Assembly: GCF_009363755.1 (NCBI RefSeq)
Contig: NZ_CP045417.1
Span: 1,984,001-2,048,000 of the forward strand
DNA length: 64,000 nt
Direction: 5' to 3'
DNA from: Halomonas sp. THAF5a
GTDB lineage: Bacteria > Pseudomonadota > Gammaproteobacteria > Pseudomonadales > Halomonadaceae
How positions within the stretch are numbered: the first letter of the stretch is position 1; every line of letters starts with the position of its first letter. A program made the position numbers and the translations under genes. Shown piece after piece: positions 54,309 to 62,800 of the stretch. The notes beneath the pieces were generated by a model. The model did no database searches. It was not told the origin of the DNA and worked only from the letters and a program-made list of their open reading frames with translations.

Positions 54309-55295
54309 TCAGGGTTCCCCTCCGCCGTGCACCATCTGGCGACGCGCCACCCGCGGCGAGACGCCGAAGTGCGCCTTGAAGGCGCGGGCGAAGCTGGAGC
54401 CAGAGCCGAAGCCACAGGCCAGCCCCACCGAGAGCACCTCCATGTCGGTGTCGACCAGCAGGTGGCGGGCGCGTTCGAGGCGCAGCTTCAGGTACCAGGC
54501 GCGGGGGGGGCTGTCGAGATGCTGCTCGAAGAGGCGCTGCAGCTGGCGCGGCGACACCCCGCTGCGGCGGGCGACCTCGGCGAGGGTCAGCGGCGACTCG
54601 AGGTGGCGCTCCATCAGCGCCACGGCCTCGACCAACCGGCGATGGTGCACCCCGAGACGGCGGGCCAGCGACATGCGCTGCTGGTCGCGCCGGGTGCGGA
54701 TCCGCTCGTGGATCAGCTGTTCCGAGACGTCGATGGCCAGGCGCGAGCCGTGCCGGAGGGCGATCACCTCCAGTGCCATGTCCATGGCCGCCGTGCCGCC
54801 GGCGCAGGAGAAGCGCCGGGTGCCGAGCTCGAAGAGCTCGTCGGAGGTCTCGATGGACGGGAAGCGCTCCTGGAAGGCCGGCAGGCTCTCCCAGTGCAGG
54901 GTGACTCGCTCGCCCTCCAGCAGGCCCGCCTCGGCCAGCAGGAAGCCGCCGGTGTCGAGGCCGCCCAGCGCACAGCCGGCCTGGTCCAGGCGGTGCAGCC
55001 AGGCCATCAGCGGGCGGCTCAGGGTGTCTTCCGGGCCAAAGCCGCTGCACACCGCCAGCGACGGCAGGTGGTGCACGTCGCCGATGGCGCGGTCGGCCAG
55101 CAGCGTCATGCCGTTGGAGGCGGTGACCGGGGCACCGTCCTCGCTGATCAGCTGCCAGTCGAAGAGCGGCCGCGCGGCGATGCGGTTGGCGATGCGCAGC
55201 GGCTCGACGGCCGAGAAGAAGGCCATCATCGAGAAGCGCGGCAGCAGCAGGAAGCCGACGGCTTCGGGCAGCAGCCCTTGGTAGTCCAGACGCAA
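54309..55295 (-). CDS. GlxA/GbdR-type AraC-family transcriptional regulator
   Basis: This 328-residue regulator has an N-terminal DJ-1/PfpI-like domain (VGFLLLPRFSMMAFFSAVEPLR, LGGLDTGGFLLAEAGLL) and a C-terminal double helix-turn-helix (LTLAEVARRSGVSPRQLQRLF, VGLACGFGSGSSFARAFKAHF). It resembles GbdR, the glycine-betaine-responsive activator, and CdhR for carnitine. I prefer the TTG at 55295, which has AGGAG seven bases upstream; an ATG at 55328 or 55352 lacks a good site. Its targets may be the betaine-type transport genes in this window, but nothing adjacent shows it. Confidence 0.85.
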   Translation of the reverse strand: MRLDYQGLLPEAVGFLLLPRFSMMAFFSAVEPLRIANRIAARPLFDWQLISEDGAPVTASNGMTLLADRAIGDVHHLPSLAVCSGFGPEDTLSRPLMAWLHRLDQAGCALGGLDTGGFLLAEAGLLEGERVTLHWESLPAFQERFPSIETSDELFELGTRRFSCAGGTAAMDMALEVIALRHGSRLAIDVSEQLIHERIRTRRDQQRMSLARRLGVHHRRLVEAVALMERHLESPLTLAEVARRSGVSPRQLQRLFEQHLDSPPRAWYLKLRLERARHLLVDTDMEVLSVGLACGFGSGSSFARAFKAHFGVSPRVARRQMVHGGGEP

Positions 55296-55472
55296 GCAAC
55301 GACTCCTTTCGAGCGATCGGTCTTCCATCCATAGCGTGAGGCCCACCGGCATGTGGTGTCCACGGCGACGAGGATACTCGCCGTACGCGTGGGAACACGA
55401 GGCCCTCCCCTCGCCTCGCCAGCCGCCGGGCGGCTAGACTGGACGACACACATCCCGATGCGAGGCGTCGCC

Positions 55473-55721
55473 GTGTCCGACCATGAACGCACCATCCTGG
55501 CCTTCGACGAGGCCGGCAACGAGTACTTCATCGACGTGTTCGTCAGCGTCCGCGACCTCACCGACCTGCAGCACGCCGGCGCGGCCGGCGGCGACCTGCC
55601 CGCCTTCCGCACCCGCGAGGGCCACGCCGTCACTCACCTGGGCGGCGGCGAATTCGCCGTGACGGTGCCCGGGGAGGAGGAGACGCTCACCGTGCGCACC
55701 CAGGATTCCGACTTCGTCTAG
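55473..55721 (+). CDS. Hypothetical 82-residue protein
   Basis: This small soluble acidic protein begins at a GTG with GAGG eight bases upstream (MSDHERTILAFDEAGNEYF). It contains FIDVFVSVRDLTDLQ and ends TLTVRTQDSDFV. No family is recognised. The alternating hydrophobic pattern suggests a small beta-rich domain. An ATG at 55458 would add five residues. It is divergent from the GbdR-like gene. Confidence 0.55.
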   Translation: MSDHERTILAFDEAGNEYFIDVFVSVRDLTDLQHAGAAGGDLPAFRTREGHAVTHLGGGEFAVTVPGEEETLTVRTQDSDFV

Positions 55722-55879
55722 GCGGCGCCGCGCGCGTATGGACGATGTCGTCGAGAGGCAAACGCGTGACGCGCGAGACCCCGCGTGCCCAACCCTTCCC
55801 TCCGCTCGCGTCCCCGGGGAGGGCTATACTGAACGTTGTGCCCATTCGGTAGCCCTACCGCCCAGGAGGGACGAATTTC

Positions 55880-56128
55880 ATGCCTTCATCGACGCATCAC
55901 GTGACCCCCAACCCCAAGGGGGGCTGGAGCGTCCATCGGCACGGCAGCCAGCGCGCCAGCCGCCATTTCGCCACCAAGACAGCCGCCGAGGCCTACGGCC
56001 GCCAGGTCAGCTTCAATCAGCAGACGGTGCTGATCATCCATCACAAGAACGGGTCCCGGACCTCCTCCGACCACGCCACAACGGACCGCCCCAAGGCGCG
56101 TCGTCGGCGTTCGCCCCCGCGCCGCTGA
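55880..56128 (+). CDS. DUF2188 family protein
   Basis: This 82-residue protein has the DUF2188 layout: HHVTPNPKGGWSVHRHGSQR, an aromatic/alanine helix (ATKTAAEAYGRQVS), a strand (TVLIIHHKNG) and a basic tail (RPKARRRRSPPRR). DUF2188 proteins are small and probably nucleic-acid associated given the tail, but have no known function. It stands alone upstream of nfo. Confidence 0.85.
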   Translation: MPSSTHHVTPNPKGGWSVHRHGSQRASRHFATKTAAEAYGRQVSFNQQTVLIIHHKNGSRTSSDHATTDRPKARRRRSPPRR

Positions 56129-56243
56129 GGCGCTTCGCTCTTCCTCGCTGGTGGATCGGCATCCGGCCATGCCCCGCCATGGCGCGCTGCGGTAGATTCC
56201 TCTGCGTCATGCATCACTGATCCAGACGGCGAAGGGCATCCCC

Positions 56244-57092
56244 ATGAACTATCTCGGCGCTCACGTCAGCGCGGCGGGCGGGGTCGACAAGGCGGTGGCG
56301 CGGGCCGTGGCGATCGGCGCCGACGCCTTCGCCCTGTTCACCAAGAACCAGCGGCAGTGGCGAGCCAAGCCGCTGGACGACGCGACCATCGAGGCCTTTC
56401 GGGCGGCCTGTGATCGGCACGGCTTCGGCCCGGGGCAGATCCTTCCCCACGACAGCTACCTGATCAACCTCGGCCACCCCGAGGCCGAGGGGCTCGCCAA
56501 GTCGCGCGCCGCCTTCCTCGACGAGTGTCGCCGCTGCGAACAGCTCGGGCTCACCCTGCTCAACTTCCACCCCGGCAGCCACCTGCGAAGGATCAGCGAG
56601 GGCGACTGCCTCGCCCGCATCGCCGAATCGATCAATCGGGTGCTCGCCGAGACCTCGGGCGTCACCGCGGTCATCGAGAACACCGCGGGGCAAGGCAGCA
56701 ACCTCGGCTGGCGCTTCGAGCACCTCGCCGAGATCATCGACCAGGTCGACGACAAGACGCGCGTCGGCATCTGCATCGACACCTGCCACGCCTTCGCCGC
56801 CGGCTACGACCTGCGCACCGCCGAGGCCTGCACCGCTACCCTCGACGAGCTCGACCGGGTGGTGGGCCTCGACTACCTGCGCGGCATGCACCTGAACGAT
56901 GCCAAGAGCGCGTTCGGCAGCCGGGTGGATCGCCACCACAGCCTGGGCCAGGGCAACATCGGCCTGGCCGCCTTCACCACCCTGATGCGCGACCCGCGCA
57001 TCGACGGCATTCCCATGATCCTCGAAACCATCGACCCCTCGCTCTGGGCCGAGGAGATCGCCTGGCTTCGCCGCCAGCAGGCGAGCCGCTGA
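56244..57092 (+). CDS. nfo: Deoxyribonuclease IV (endonuclease IV)
   Basis: This 282-residue AP-endonuclease of base excision repair starts [18 protein letters not shown]. It shows the zinc-site motifs of the family: [57 protein letters not shown] and ILETIDP. Length matches E. coli Nfo (285). It cleaves abasic and oxidised sites in DNA. It stands alone. Confidence 0.97.
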   Translation: MNYLGAHVSAAGGVDKAVARAVAIGADAFALFTKNQRQWRAKPLDDATIEAFRAACDRHGFGPGQILPHDSYLINLGHPEAEGLAKSRAAFLDECRRCEQLGLTLLNFHPGSHLRRISEGDCLARIAESINRVLAETSGVTAVIENTAGQGSNLGWRFEHLAEIIDQVDDKTRVGICIDTCHAFAAGYDLRTAEACTATLDELDRVVGLDYLRGMHLNDAKSAFGSRVDRHHSLGQGNIGLAAFTTLMRDPRIDGIPMILETIDPSLWAEEIAWLRRQQASR

Positions 57093-57223
57093 GCGGCATT
57101 GGCCGGTCGCCGCCGGCCCCTTCACCGCCCGAGACGAGCGGGGCCCGGGAGCCTTCCAGTTGACCCCCGACAGCGGCCTCGGGCATGCTCGGCAAGCGAC
57201 TGACTCATCAAGGAAAAATGATA

Positions 57224-58219
57224 ATGAAAGGTTTTGCACGCGCCACGCTGGCCCTCTCCGTCTCGCTGGCGATGGCCGCCGGCGCCCAGGCCGCCAATTT
57301 CGACGACATGAACCCGGTCACCCTGCGCCTGGCCCACGTGGTCAACGAGCAGGACGGCTTCCACATCGCCGCCGAGAAGTTCGAGGAACTGGTGGAAGCG
57401 CGCACCGAGGGCAAGGTGGACATCGAGCTCTACCCCAACGCCACCCTGGGCGACGAGCGCACCCTCCTCGAGGCGATGCAGATCGGGGCCGTGGACATGG
57501 GCGTCATCACCAACGGGCCGGTGGCCAACTTCGTCGAGGAGATGGCGGTCTTCGAGCTGCCCTTCCTCTTCCCCTCCCCGGAGGCGGCCTACGCAGTGCT
57601 CGACGGCCCGATCGGCCAGGAGCTCCTCGACAAGCTCGCCGACGTCAACCTCAAGGGCCTGGCCTACGCCGAGCGCGGCTTTCGCAACCTGACCAACAGC
57701 GAGCGCCCCGTGACCGCGCCCGAGGACCTCGACGGGCTGCGCATCCGCGTGATGGAGAACCCGGTCTACGTCGACACCTTCCGTGAACTCGGCGCCAACG
57801 CCATCCCCATGGCCTGGACCGAGGCACTGACCGCCATGCAACAGGGCACCATCGACGGCCAGGAGAACCCGATCAACGTGATCCACTCGTTCAAGCTCAA
57901 CGAGACCCAGGACCACATGACCCTGTCGCGCCACACCTACGCCCCGGCGATCTTCGTCATGGGCATGCCGGCCTGGGGCCAGCTGCCCGAGGCGGCCCAG
58001 GCGGTGATCGACGAGGCCGCCCAGGAGGCCGCCGAACACGAGCGGCGCGTCAACGCCGAGATGGCCGCCGAACAGCTGGCGGCGCTGCGCGAGGCCGGCA
58101 TGCAGATCGTCGAAGCGCCCGATCTCGCGGCCTTCCAGGAGGCCGTGGCGCCGGTCTACGCCCAGTACGGCGAGCAGTTCGGCGACTACCTGCCGCGCAT
58201 CCAGGAGGCACTGAAGTAA
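57224..58219 (+). CDS. TRAP transporter solute-binding protein (DctP family)
   Basis: This 331-residue periplasmic protein starts with a signal peptide (MKGFARATLALSVSLAMAAGAQA), followed by VTLRLAHVVNEQDGFHIAAEKF. It contains the DctP substrate-arginine region GLRIRVMENPVYVDTFRELG and AMQQGTIDGQENPINVI. TRAP binding proteins capture organic acids such as C4-dicarboxylates or sugar acids. I prefer the ATG at 57224 (AAGGA nine bases upstream) over 57218. It is the first gene of a P-Q-M operon. Confidence 0.95.
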   Translation: MKGFARATLALSVSLAMAAGAQAANFDDMNPVTLRLAHVVNEQDGFHIAAEKFEELVEARTEGKVDIELYPNATLGDERTLLEAMQIGAVDMGVITNGPVANFVEEMAVFELPFLFPSPEAAYAVLDGPIGQELLDKLADVNLKGLAYAERGFRNLTNSERPVTAPEDLDGLRIRVMENPVYVDTFRELGANAIPMAWTEALTAMQQGTIDGQENPINVIHSFKLNETQDHMTLSRHTYAPAIFVMGMPAWGQLPEAAQAVIDEAAQEAAEHERRVNAEMAAEQLAALREAGMQIVEAPDLAAFQEAVAPVYAQYGEQFGDYLPRIQEALK

Positions 58220-58768
58220 GTGTCTCGTCCGCTCCAGTCCGTGCTGACCGCCGCGCTGTCGTTCCTGCACCGCACCGAGCGCCTCATCGACGCCGCCCTG
58301 CGCCCCGTGGTCTTCGCGGGCATGGCGGCGCTGATCGGGGTGATCACGCTGCAGATCGTCTCGCGGGTGTTCTTCCAGGCGGTGGGCTGGACCGAGGAGG
58401 TGGCCCGTTTCCTGCTGGTCTGGATCACCTTCCTCGGCGCCACGCTGGCCTTCCAGCGTGGCCGCCATATCGCCGTGACCTTCCTGGTCGATGCCCTGCC
58501 CGGCCGTCTCGCACGACTCGCCCGCATCGCCGCGTCGCTGGTGGTGCTCGGCTTCATGATCGCCCTGGTGAGCATCGGCTGGGAGTACATGCAGGTGCAG
58601 AGCTTCCAGAAGTCGGCCTCGCTGCGTCTCTCCATGACCTGGGTCTACGCCGTGATGCCGCTCTGTGCCGCCCTGATGGCCTGGTACGCCGCGATCGACC
58701 TGGTCGGCCTGATCCTTCCCGGCGGCGCTGACGCCGCACCCCGTTCTCCCGAGGACCCTCCGGCATGA
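58220..58768 (+). CDS. TRAP transporter small permease (DctQ)
   Basis: This 182-residue membrane protein has four helices and the DctQ signature WTEEVARFLLVWITFLGATLAFQRGRHI in the middle. It pairs with the large permease for Na+-driven uptake. It starts at a GTG directly after the binding-protein stop and overlaps the large-permease ATG by four bases (ATGA). Confidence 0.93.
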   Translation: MSRPLQSVLTAALSFLHRTERLIDAALRPVVFAGMAALIGVITLQIVSRVFFQAVGWTEEVARFLLVWITFLGATLAFQRGRHIAVTFLVDALPGRLARLARIAASLVVLGFMIALVSIGWEYMQVQSFQKSASLRLSMTWVYAVMPLCAALMAWYAAIDLVGLILPGGADAAPRSPEDPPA

Positions 58769-60024
58769 CCGCCCTGCTCTTCGTGCTGTTCTTCGTCTTC
58801 ATGCTGCTCGGCGTGCCGGTCGCCCTGGCCATCGGCGCCAGCACCCTGGTGGCGCTCCAGGCCCAGGGCACGCCGTTGATGGTGGTCACCCAGCAGATGT
58901 TCCAGGGCATCAACTCCTTCGCCCTGGTGGCGGTGCCGATGTTCATCCTCGCCGGCGACCTGATGGCCCAGGGCAAGGTCAGCGAGAAGCTGGTGGCCTT
59001 CGCCGATGCGCTGTTCGGCTTCTTGAAGGGCGGGCTCTCCATCGTCTCGGTGGGAGCCGGCATGTTCTTCGCCGCCATCTCCGGCTCCGGCGCGGCGACC
59101 ACCGCCGCCGTGGGCTCGAGCCTGGTGCCGGAGCTGCGCAAGAAGGGCTACGAGCCCGCCTCGGCAGCCAGCCTGATCGCCGCCAGCGGCACCATCGGCG
59201 TGGTGATCCCGCCCTCGGTGCCGATGATCATCTACGCCGTGATCGCCCAGCAGTCGGTCTCGACGCTGTTCCTGAGCGGCATCCTGCCCGGCATCGCCAT
59301 GGGCCTTGGCCTGGCGGCCATCGCCATCGTCCAGGCCTATCGCCGCCAGTACCCGCGCGGTGCCGCGCTCTCGGCGTCGACCCTCTGGCACACCTTCAGG
59401 AGCGCCAGCTGGGGGCTGGCGACGCCGGTGATCATCCTCGGCGGCATCTTCTCCGGCATCTTCACCCCCAGCGAAGCGGCAGTGGTGGCGGTCAACTATG
59501 CGCTGATGGTGTCACTGTTCATCTATCGCGACCTCGGATTCAAGGACGTCTATCGCATCCTGATCCGCTCGGCGATCACCACCTCGGTGATCATGCTGGT
59601 GATCGCCACCTCGGCGGTGCTCAGCTGGACCCTCTCCAGCTGGCAGGTCCCCGGCGCCATCGCCCAGGCGGTGCTGTCACTCTCCACCGACCCGCTGGTG
59701 ATCATGCTGCTGGTGGTGGCGGTGATCCTGCTCACCGGAGTGTTCATCGAGACCGCCAGCGCCCTGATCATCCTGACGCCGGTGCTGCTGCCGCTGGTCA
59801 CCCAGCTCGGCATCGACCCGATCCACTTCGGTCTGATCATCGTCATGGGACTCGCCATCGGCATGATCACCCCGCCGGTGGCGATCAACCTCTACGTGGC
59901 GTCCTCGGTCACCCAGCTGCCGCTGGAGCGCATCACCCGCGCCATCGTGCCCTACCTGCTGAGCCTGGTCGCGGTGCTGCTGCTGGTGGTCTATGTCCCG
60001 ATCCTGCTCGGCCTCTCCGGCTAG
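58765..60024 (+). CDS. TRAP transporter large permease (DctM)
   Basis: This 419-residue protein has about 12 helices. Family motifs include FVFMLLGVPVALAIG, FAAISGSGAATTAAVGS and IGVVIPPSVPMIIYA. It forms the elevator-type transport core with DctQ. The ATG overlaps the dctQ stop, so all three TRAP genes are coupled. A small lipoprotein gene follows 34 bases downstream. Confidence 0.95.
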   Translation: MTALLFVLFFVFMLLGVPVALAIGASTLVALQAQGTPLMVVTQQMFQGINSFALVAVPMFILAGDLMAQGKVSEKLVAFADALFGFLKGGLSIVSVGAGMFFAAISGSGAATTAAVGSSLVPELRKKGYEPASAASLIAASGTIGVVIPPSVPMIIYAVIAQQSVSTLFLSGILPGIAMGLGLAAIAIVQAYRRQYPRGAALSASTLWHTFRSASWGLATPVIILGGIFSGIFTPSEAAVVAVNYALMVSLFIYRDLGFKDVYRILIRSAITTSVIMLVIATSAVLSWTLSSWQVPGAIAQAVLSLSTDPLVIMLLVVAVILLTGVFIETASALIILTPVLLPLVTQLGIDPIHFGLIIVMGLAIGMITPPVAINLYVASSVTQLPLERITRAIVPYLLSLVAVLLLVVYVPILLGLSG

Positions 60025-60058
60025 GAGAGCCGGCACGCCCCATCCCAAGGAGCCCTCG

Positions 60059-60241
60059 ATGCCCAGACTGCTCATCGCGACCGTCGCCCTCGCCATGCTG
60101 GGCGGCTGCACCACCTACACCTGGGAGGACGGCCGCCAGGAGACCGTGTGGGGCGTGCCCGCCGAGGACACGACCATGACGCCCGAGGAGCGCGAGGCCC
60201 AGGGCGTGCAGTATCGGATACCGGGCGAGCCGCCCCGCTAG
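60059..60241 (+). CDS. Small hypothetical lipoprotein
   Basis: This 60-residue protein has a lipoprotein signal (MPRLLIATVALAMLGGC, lipobox LGGC) and an acidic mature part of about 44 residues ending in RIPGEPPR. No family is recognised. AAGGAG precedes the ATG. It lies just after the TRAP operon and may be co-transcribed. Confidence 0.7.
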   Translation: MPRLLIATVALAMLGGCTTYTWEDGRQETVWGVPAEDTTMTPEEREAQGVQYRIPGEPPR

Positions 60242-60349
60242 CGCCTGCGGCGAGTGCCCGGCGCCAGGCCGCGGCGGAGCGCCTGGTGAGACGCATGGTA
60301 AGACGCCTGGGCAGAGGCGCCGGCGAGAGGGTTGGGTAAGAACCCGCCG

Positions 60350-60949
60350 CTAGGCGCGGCGCAAGACCAGGCTCAGGTTGTTGGCGGGCATCTCCACCAG
60401 TTGCTCGAGCCCGAGGCCGCGCGCCTCGGCCGCCTCGACGACCGTCTCCAGCTCGCGCAGGCCGAAGCGCGGGTCGCGTTGGCGAAGCTCGGCGTCGAAG
60501 GCGGCGTTGCTGGGGGCCGTGGGCCGCCCCCGACGGATGAAGGGGCCGTAGAGGAAGAGCGTGCCGCCGGCGGGCAGGCACCGTTCGGCGCCCTCGAGCA
60601 GCGCTTCGCCGACCGTCCAGGGCGCGATGTGCAGCAGGTTGATCGCCACCACGACCTCCACCGGACCGGCCGGGCAGCCCTCGGTCAGATCCAGCGCCAG
60701 AGGCGGCAGCAGGTTGGCGAGCCCCGCGTGGGCCCGCCAGGCCTCGATGGAGCGGCACGCCTGGGGGCTCGGGTCGCTCGGCTGCCAGGTCCAGCCCGGC
60801 ATCGCCCCGGCGAAGTGGACGGCGTGCTCGCCGCTGCCGCTCGCCACCTCGAGCACCCGGGCGCGTTCCGGCAGCACCTCCTGCAGCACCTCGAGGATCG
60901 GCTGGCGGTTGCGCGCCGCCGCGGGGCTGTGGCGTCGTTCGTCGCTCAT
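60350..60949 (-). CDS. DUF938 family SAM-dependent methyltransferase-like protein
   Basis: This 199-residue protein has a class I methyltransferase fold: [19 protein letters not shown] (SAM-binding glycine loop), [21 protein letters not shown] and [13 protein letters not shown]. This is the DUF938 pattern, and the substrate is unknown. The ATG at 60949 has AGGAG six bases upstream; a GTG directly before it is less well placed. Confidence 0.9.
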   Translation of the reverse strand: MSDERRHSPAAARNRQPILEVLQEVLPERARVLEVASGSGEHAVHFAGAMPGWTWQPSDPSPQACRSIEAWRAHAGLANLLPPLALDLTEGCPAGPVEVVVAINLLHIAPWTVGEALLEGAERCLPAGGTLFLYGPFIRRGRPTAPSNAAFDAELRQRDPRFGLRELETVVEAAEARGLGLEQLVEMPANNLSLVLRRA

Positions 60950-60983
60950 CACGGTCTCCTGTTCATGGAGCGCCGGCCGGCGG

Positions 60984-62057
60984 TCACTTCTTGGCCCGGG
61001 CCTTGCGCGCCGCGTTGCCGGGCTTCTGGCGCTGGCCGGTCGCGCGGCCCGACTGGGACGCGCCCTTGCCCTTGCGACCGCCGGGCGCCGGCTTGCCGCC
61101 CTTGGCCTGGCGGGGCGGCGCCTTGCCGGCGGCCTTGGCGCCCTTGGCCGGCGCTTTGCCCTTGCCGGCTCCCGCTTTTCCGGCTCCGGGCTTGGCGGGC
61201 GCGCCTTTCCGGGCCGCGGCGCCGCGCTTGGCGCCCTGGCCGGCCGGCTTGCCCGTGGGCTTGGCCTTGGCCTTGGGCGTCGCCTGCTTCCCGGGCGTCG
61301 CCTGTTTCCTGGCGTTCGCCGGCGCCTCGGCCTGGGACGTCGAGTGCTCGGTCTCGGCCAGGATCGTCGCCACCTCGTCCTGGGTCAGATCGCGCCAGTC
61401 GCCCAGCGCCAGGCCCTTGAGCGTGACGTTCATGATGCGGACGCGCTCGAGCTTCACCACCTCATAGCCGAACACCTCGCACATGCGGCGGATCTGGCGG
61501 TTCAACCCCTGCACCAGGGTGATGTTGAAGACGTACCGCGACTCCCTGACCACCCGGCACGGCTTGGTGGTCTGGCCGAGGATGCGCACGCCGCCGCCCA
61601 TCCCCGCGAGGAAGTCATCGGTGATGGGCTTGTCGACGGTGACCAGGTACTCCTTCTCGTGATGGTTGCTCGCCCGCAGGATGCGGTTCACGAGATCGCC
61701 GTTGTTGGTCAGGAAGATCAGGCCCTGGGAGTCCTTGTCCAGGCGGCCGATGGGGAAGATGCGCGCGCCGTGATTGACGAAGTCGACGATGTTGGCCTTC
61801 TCGCTGGACTCGGTGGTGCTGACGATGCCGACCGGCTTGTTCAGGGCGATGAAGACCAGGTCCTCCTCCTCCAGGGGTTCGACCACCTGGCCGTTGACCT
61901 TGACCACGCTGCCCGGATAGACCTGGTCGCCGGAGGTGGCGCGCCGGCCGTCGATGGTGACGTTGCCCTGCTCGATGTAGCGGTCCGCATCCCGTCGGGA
62001 GCACATCCCGCTCTCGCGGATGTACTTGTTGATGCGCTTCGAGAGTTCTTGGGCCAT
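60984..62057 (-). CDS. rluF: 23S rRNA pseudouridine synthase RluF with long basic C-terminal tail
   Basis: This 357-residue RsuA/RluBEF-family enzyme has an N-terminal S4 RNA-binding domain (about 1-60: [19 protein letters not shown]) and the catalytic domain with Asp107 in [13 protein letters not shown] and [14 protein letters not shown]. RluF modifies U2604 of 23S rRNA. After about residue 240 there is a tail of about 115 residues made almost only of Lys, Ala, Gly, Pro, Gln and Arg, resembling a histone-H1-like tail. E. coli RluF also has a charged tail, but a shorter one. Confidence 0.9.
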   Translation of the reverse strand: MAQELSKRINKYIRESGMCSRRDADRYIEQGNVTIDGRRATSGDQVYPGSVVKVNGQVVEPLEEEDLVFIALNKPVGIVSTTESSEKANIVDFVNHGARIFPIGRLDKDSQGLIFLTNNGDLVNRILRASNHHEKEYLVTVDKPITDDFLAGMGGGVRILGQTTKPCRVVRESRYVFNITLVQGLNRQIRRMCEVFGYEVVKLERVRIMNVTLKGLALGDWRDLTQDEVATILAETEHSTSQAEAPANARKQATPGKQATPKAKAKPTGKPAGQGAKRGAAARKGAPAKPGAGKAGAGKGKAPAKGAKAAGKAPPRQAKGGKPAPGGRKGKGASQSGRATGQRQKPGNAARKARAKK

Positions 62058-62174
62058 GGGATCACTACCGGGCGTGGGAGGATGAAGGGTGAAGGCCGAG
62101 ACGACACGGCCGCTGGCCGGGCAGTGTAAGGGCTGCCTCGCCCGGCGGCCAGCCGGTCGACTGGACCGTGACGC

Positions 62175-62642
62175 TCAGCGAAGGCCGCAGCAGGCCTTGA
62201 ACTTGCGCCCGCTGCCGCAGGGGCAGGCGTCGTTGCGGCCGGGCTTGAGCCGGCTCACCGAGGGCTCGCCGTCGAGGTAGCGCCAGCGCCCCGCCTCCTT
62301 CACGAAGCGCGAGGCCTCCTCCAGCACGCCCCAGCGCCGGCCCTCCTGGAAGGTGGCACGAAAGTGCACCCGGCCGCGATCGCCCTCTCCTTCATGATCG
62401 AGGATCTCCAGGCGCCGCCAGCGGGTGGCGTCGTCGCCCGGCAGGCTCGAGGGCCGGGTGCTCGAATGCCAGGTCTCCAGGAGGTAGTCGGTGAGCTCGA
62501 GGGCGAAGGCGCTGTAGCGCGAACGCATCAGCGCCTCGGGGCTCGGCGCCGGCTCGTTGCGATGATAGCGGCCGCAGCAGGCGGCGAGGGAGTGGCCGCT
62601 GCCGCAGGGGCAGTGTGTATCGGGGGGCCGGGTGGCGGTCAT
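62175..62642 (-). CDS. YchJ family protein with two SEC-C motifs
   Basis: This 155-residue protein carries zinc-binding SEC-C motifs at both ends: CPCGSGHSLAACCGRYH near the start and DACPCGSGRKFKACCGLR at the end. Between them is an NTF2-like YchJ domain (EALMRSRYSAFALELTDYLL, HFRATFQEGRRWGVLEE). YchJ/UPF0225 has no firmly known role. The ATG at 62642 has GGGAG upstream. Confidence 0.92.
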   Translation of the reverse strand: MTATRPPDTHCPCGSGHSLAACCGRYHRNEPAPSPEALMRSRYSAFALELTDYLLETWHSSTRPSSLPGDDATRWRRLEILDHEGEGDRGRVHFRATFQEGRRWGVLEEASRFVKEAGRWRYLDGEPSVSRLKPGRNDACPCGSGRKFKACCGLR

Positions 62643-62800
62643 GGCGAGTCTCCCGTGAAAGGGCGCCATTGTGCCATGTCGGGCGGCGCGGTTCCCGCCC
62701 CGCGACGACCGCGACCCTTGATCGCGATCACCGCAGGGCCGCACGGCGTGTGGTACACCTGTCGGCATCATCCCCCCATGCCGACGCAAGGAGGACACGG

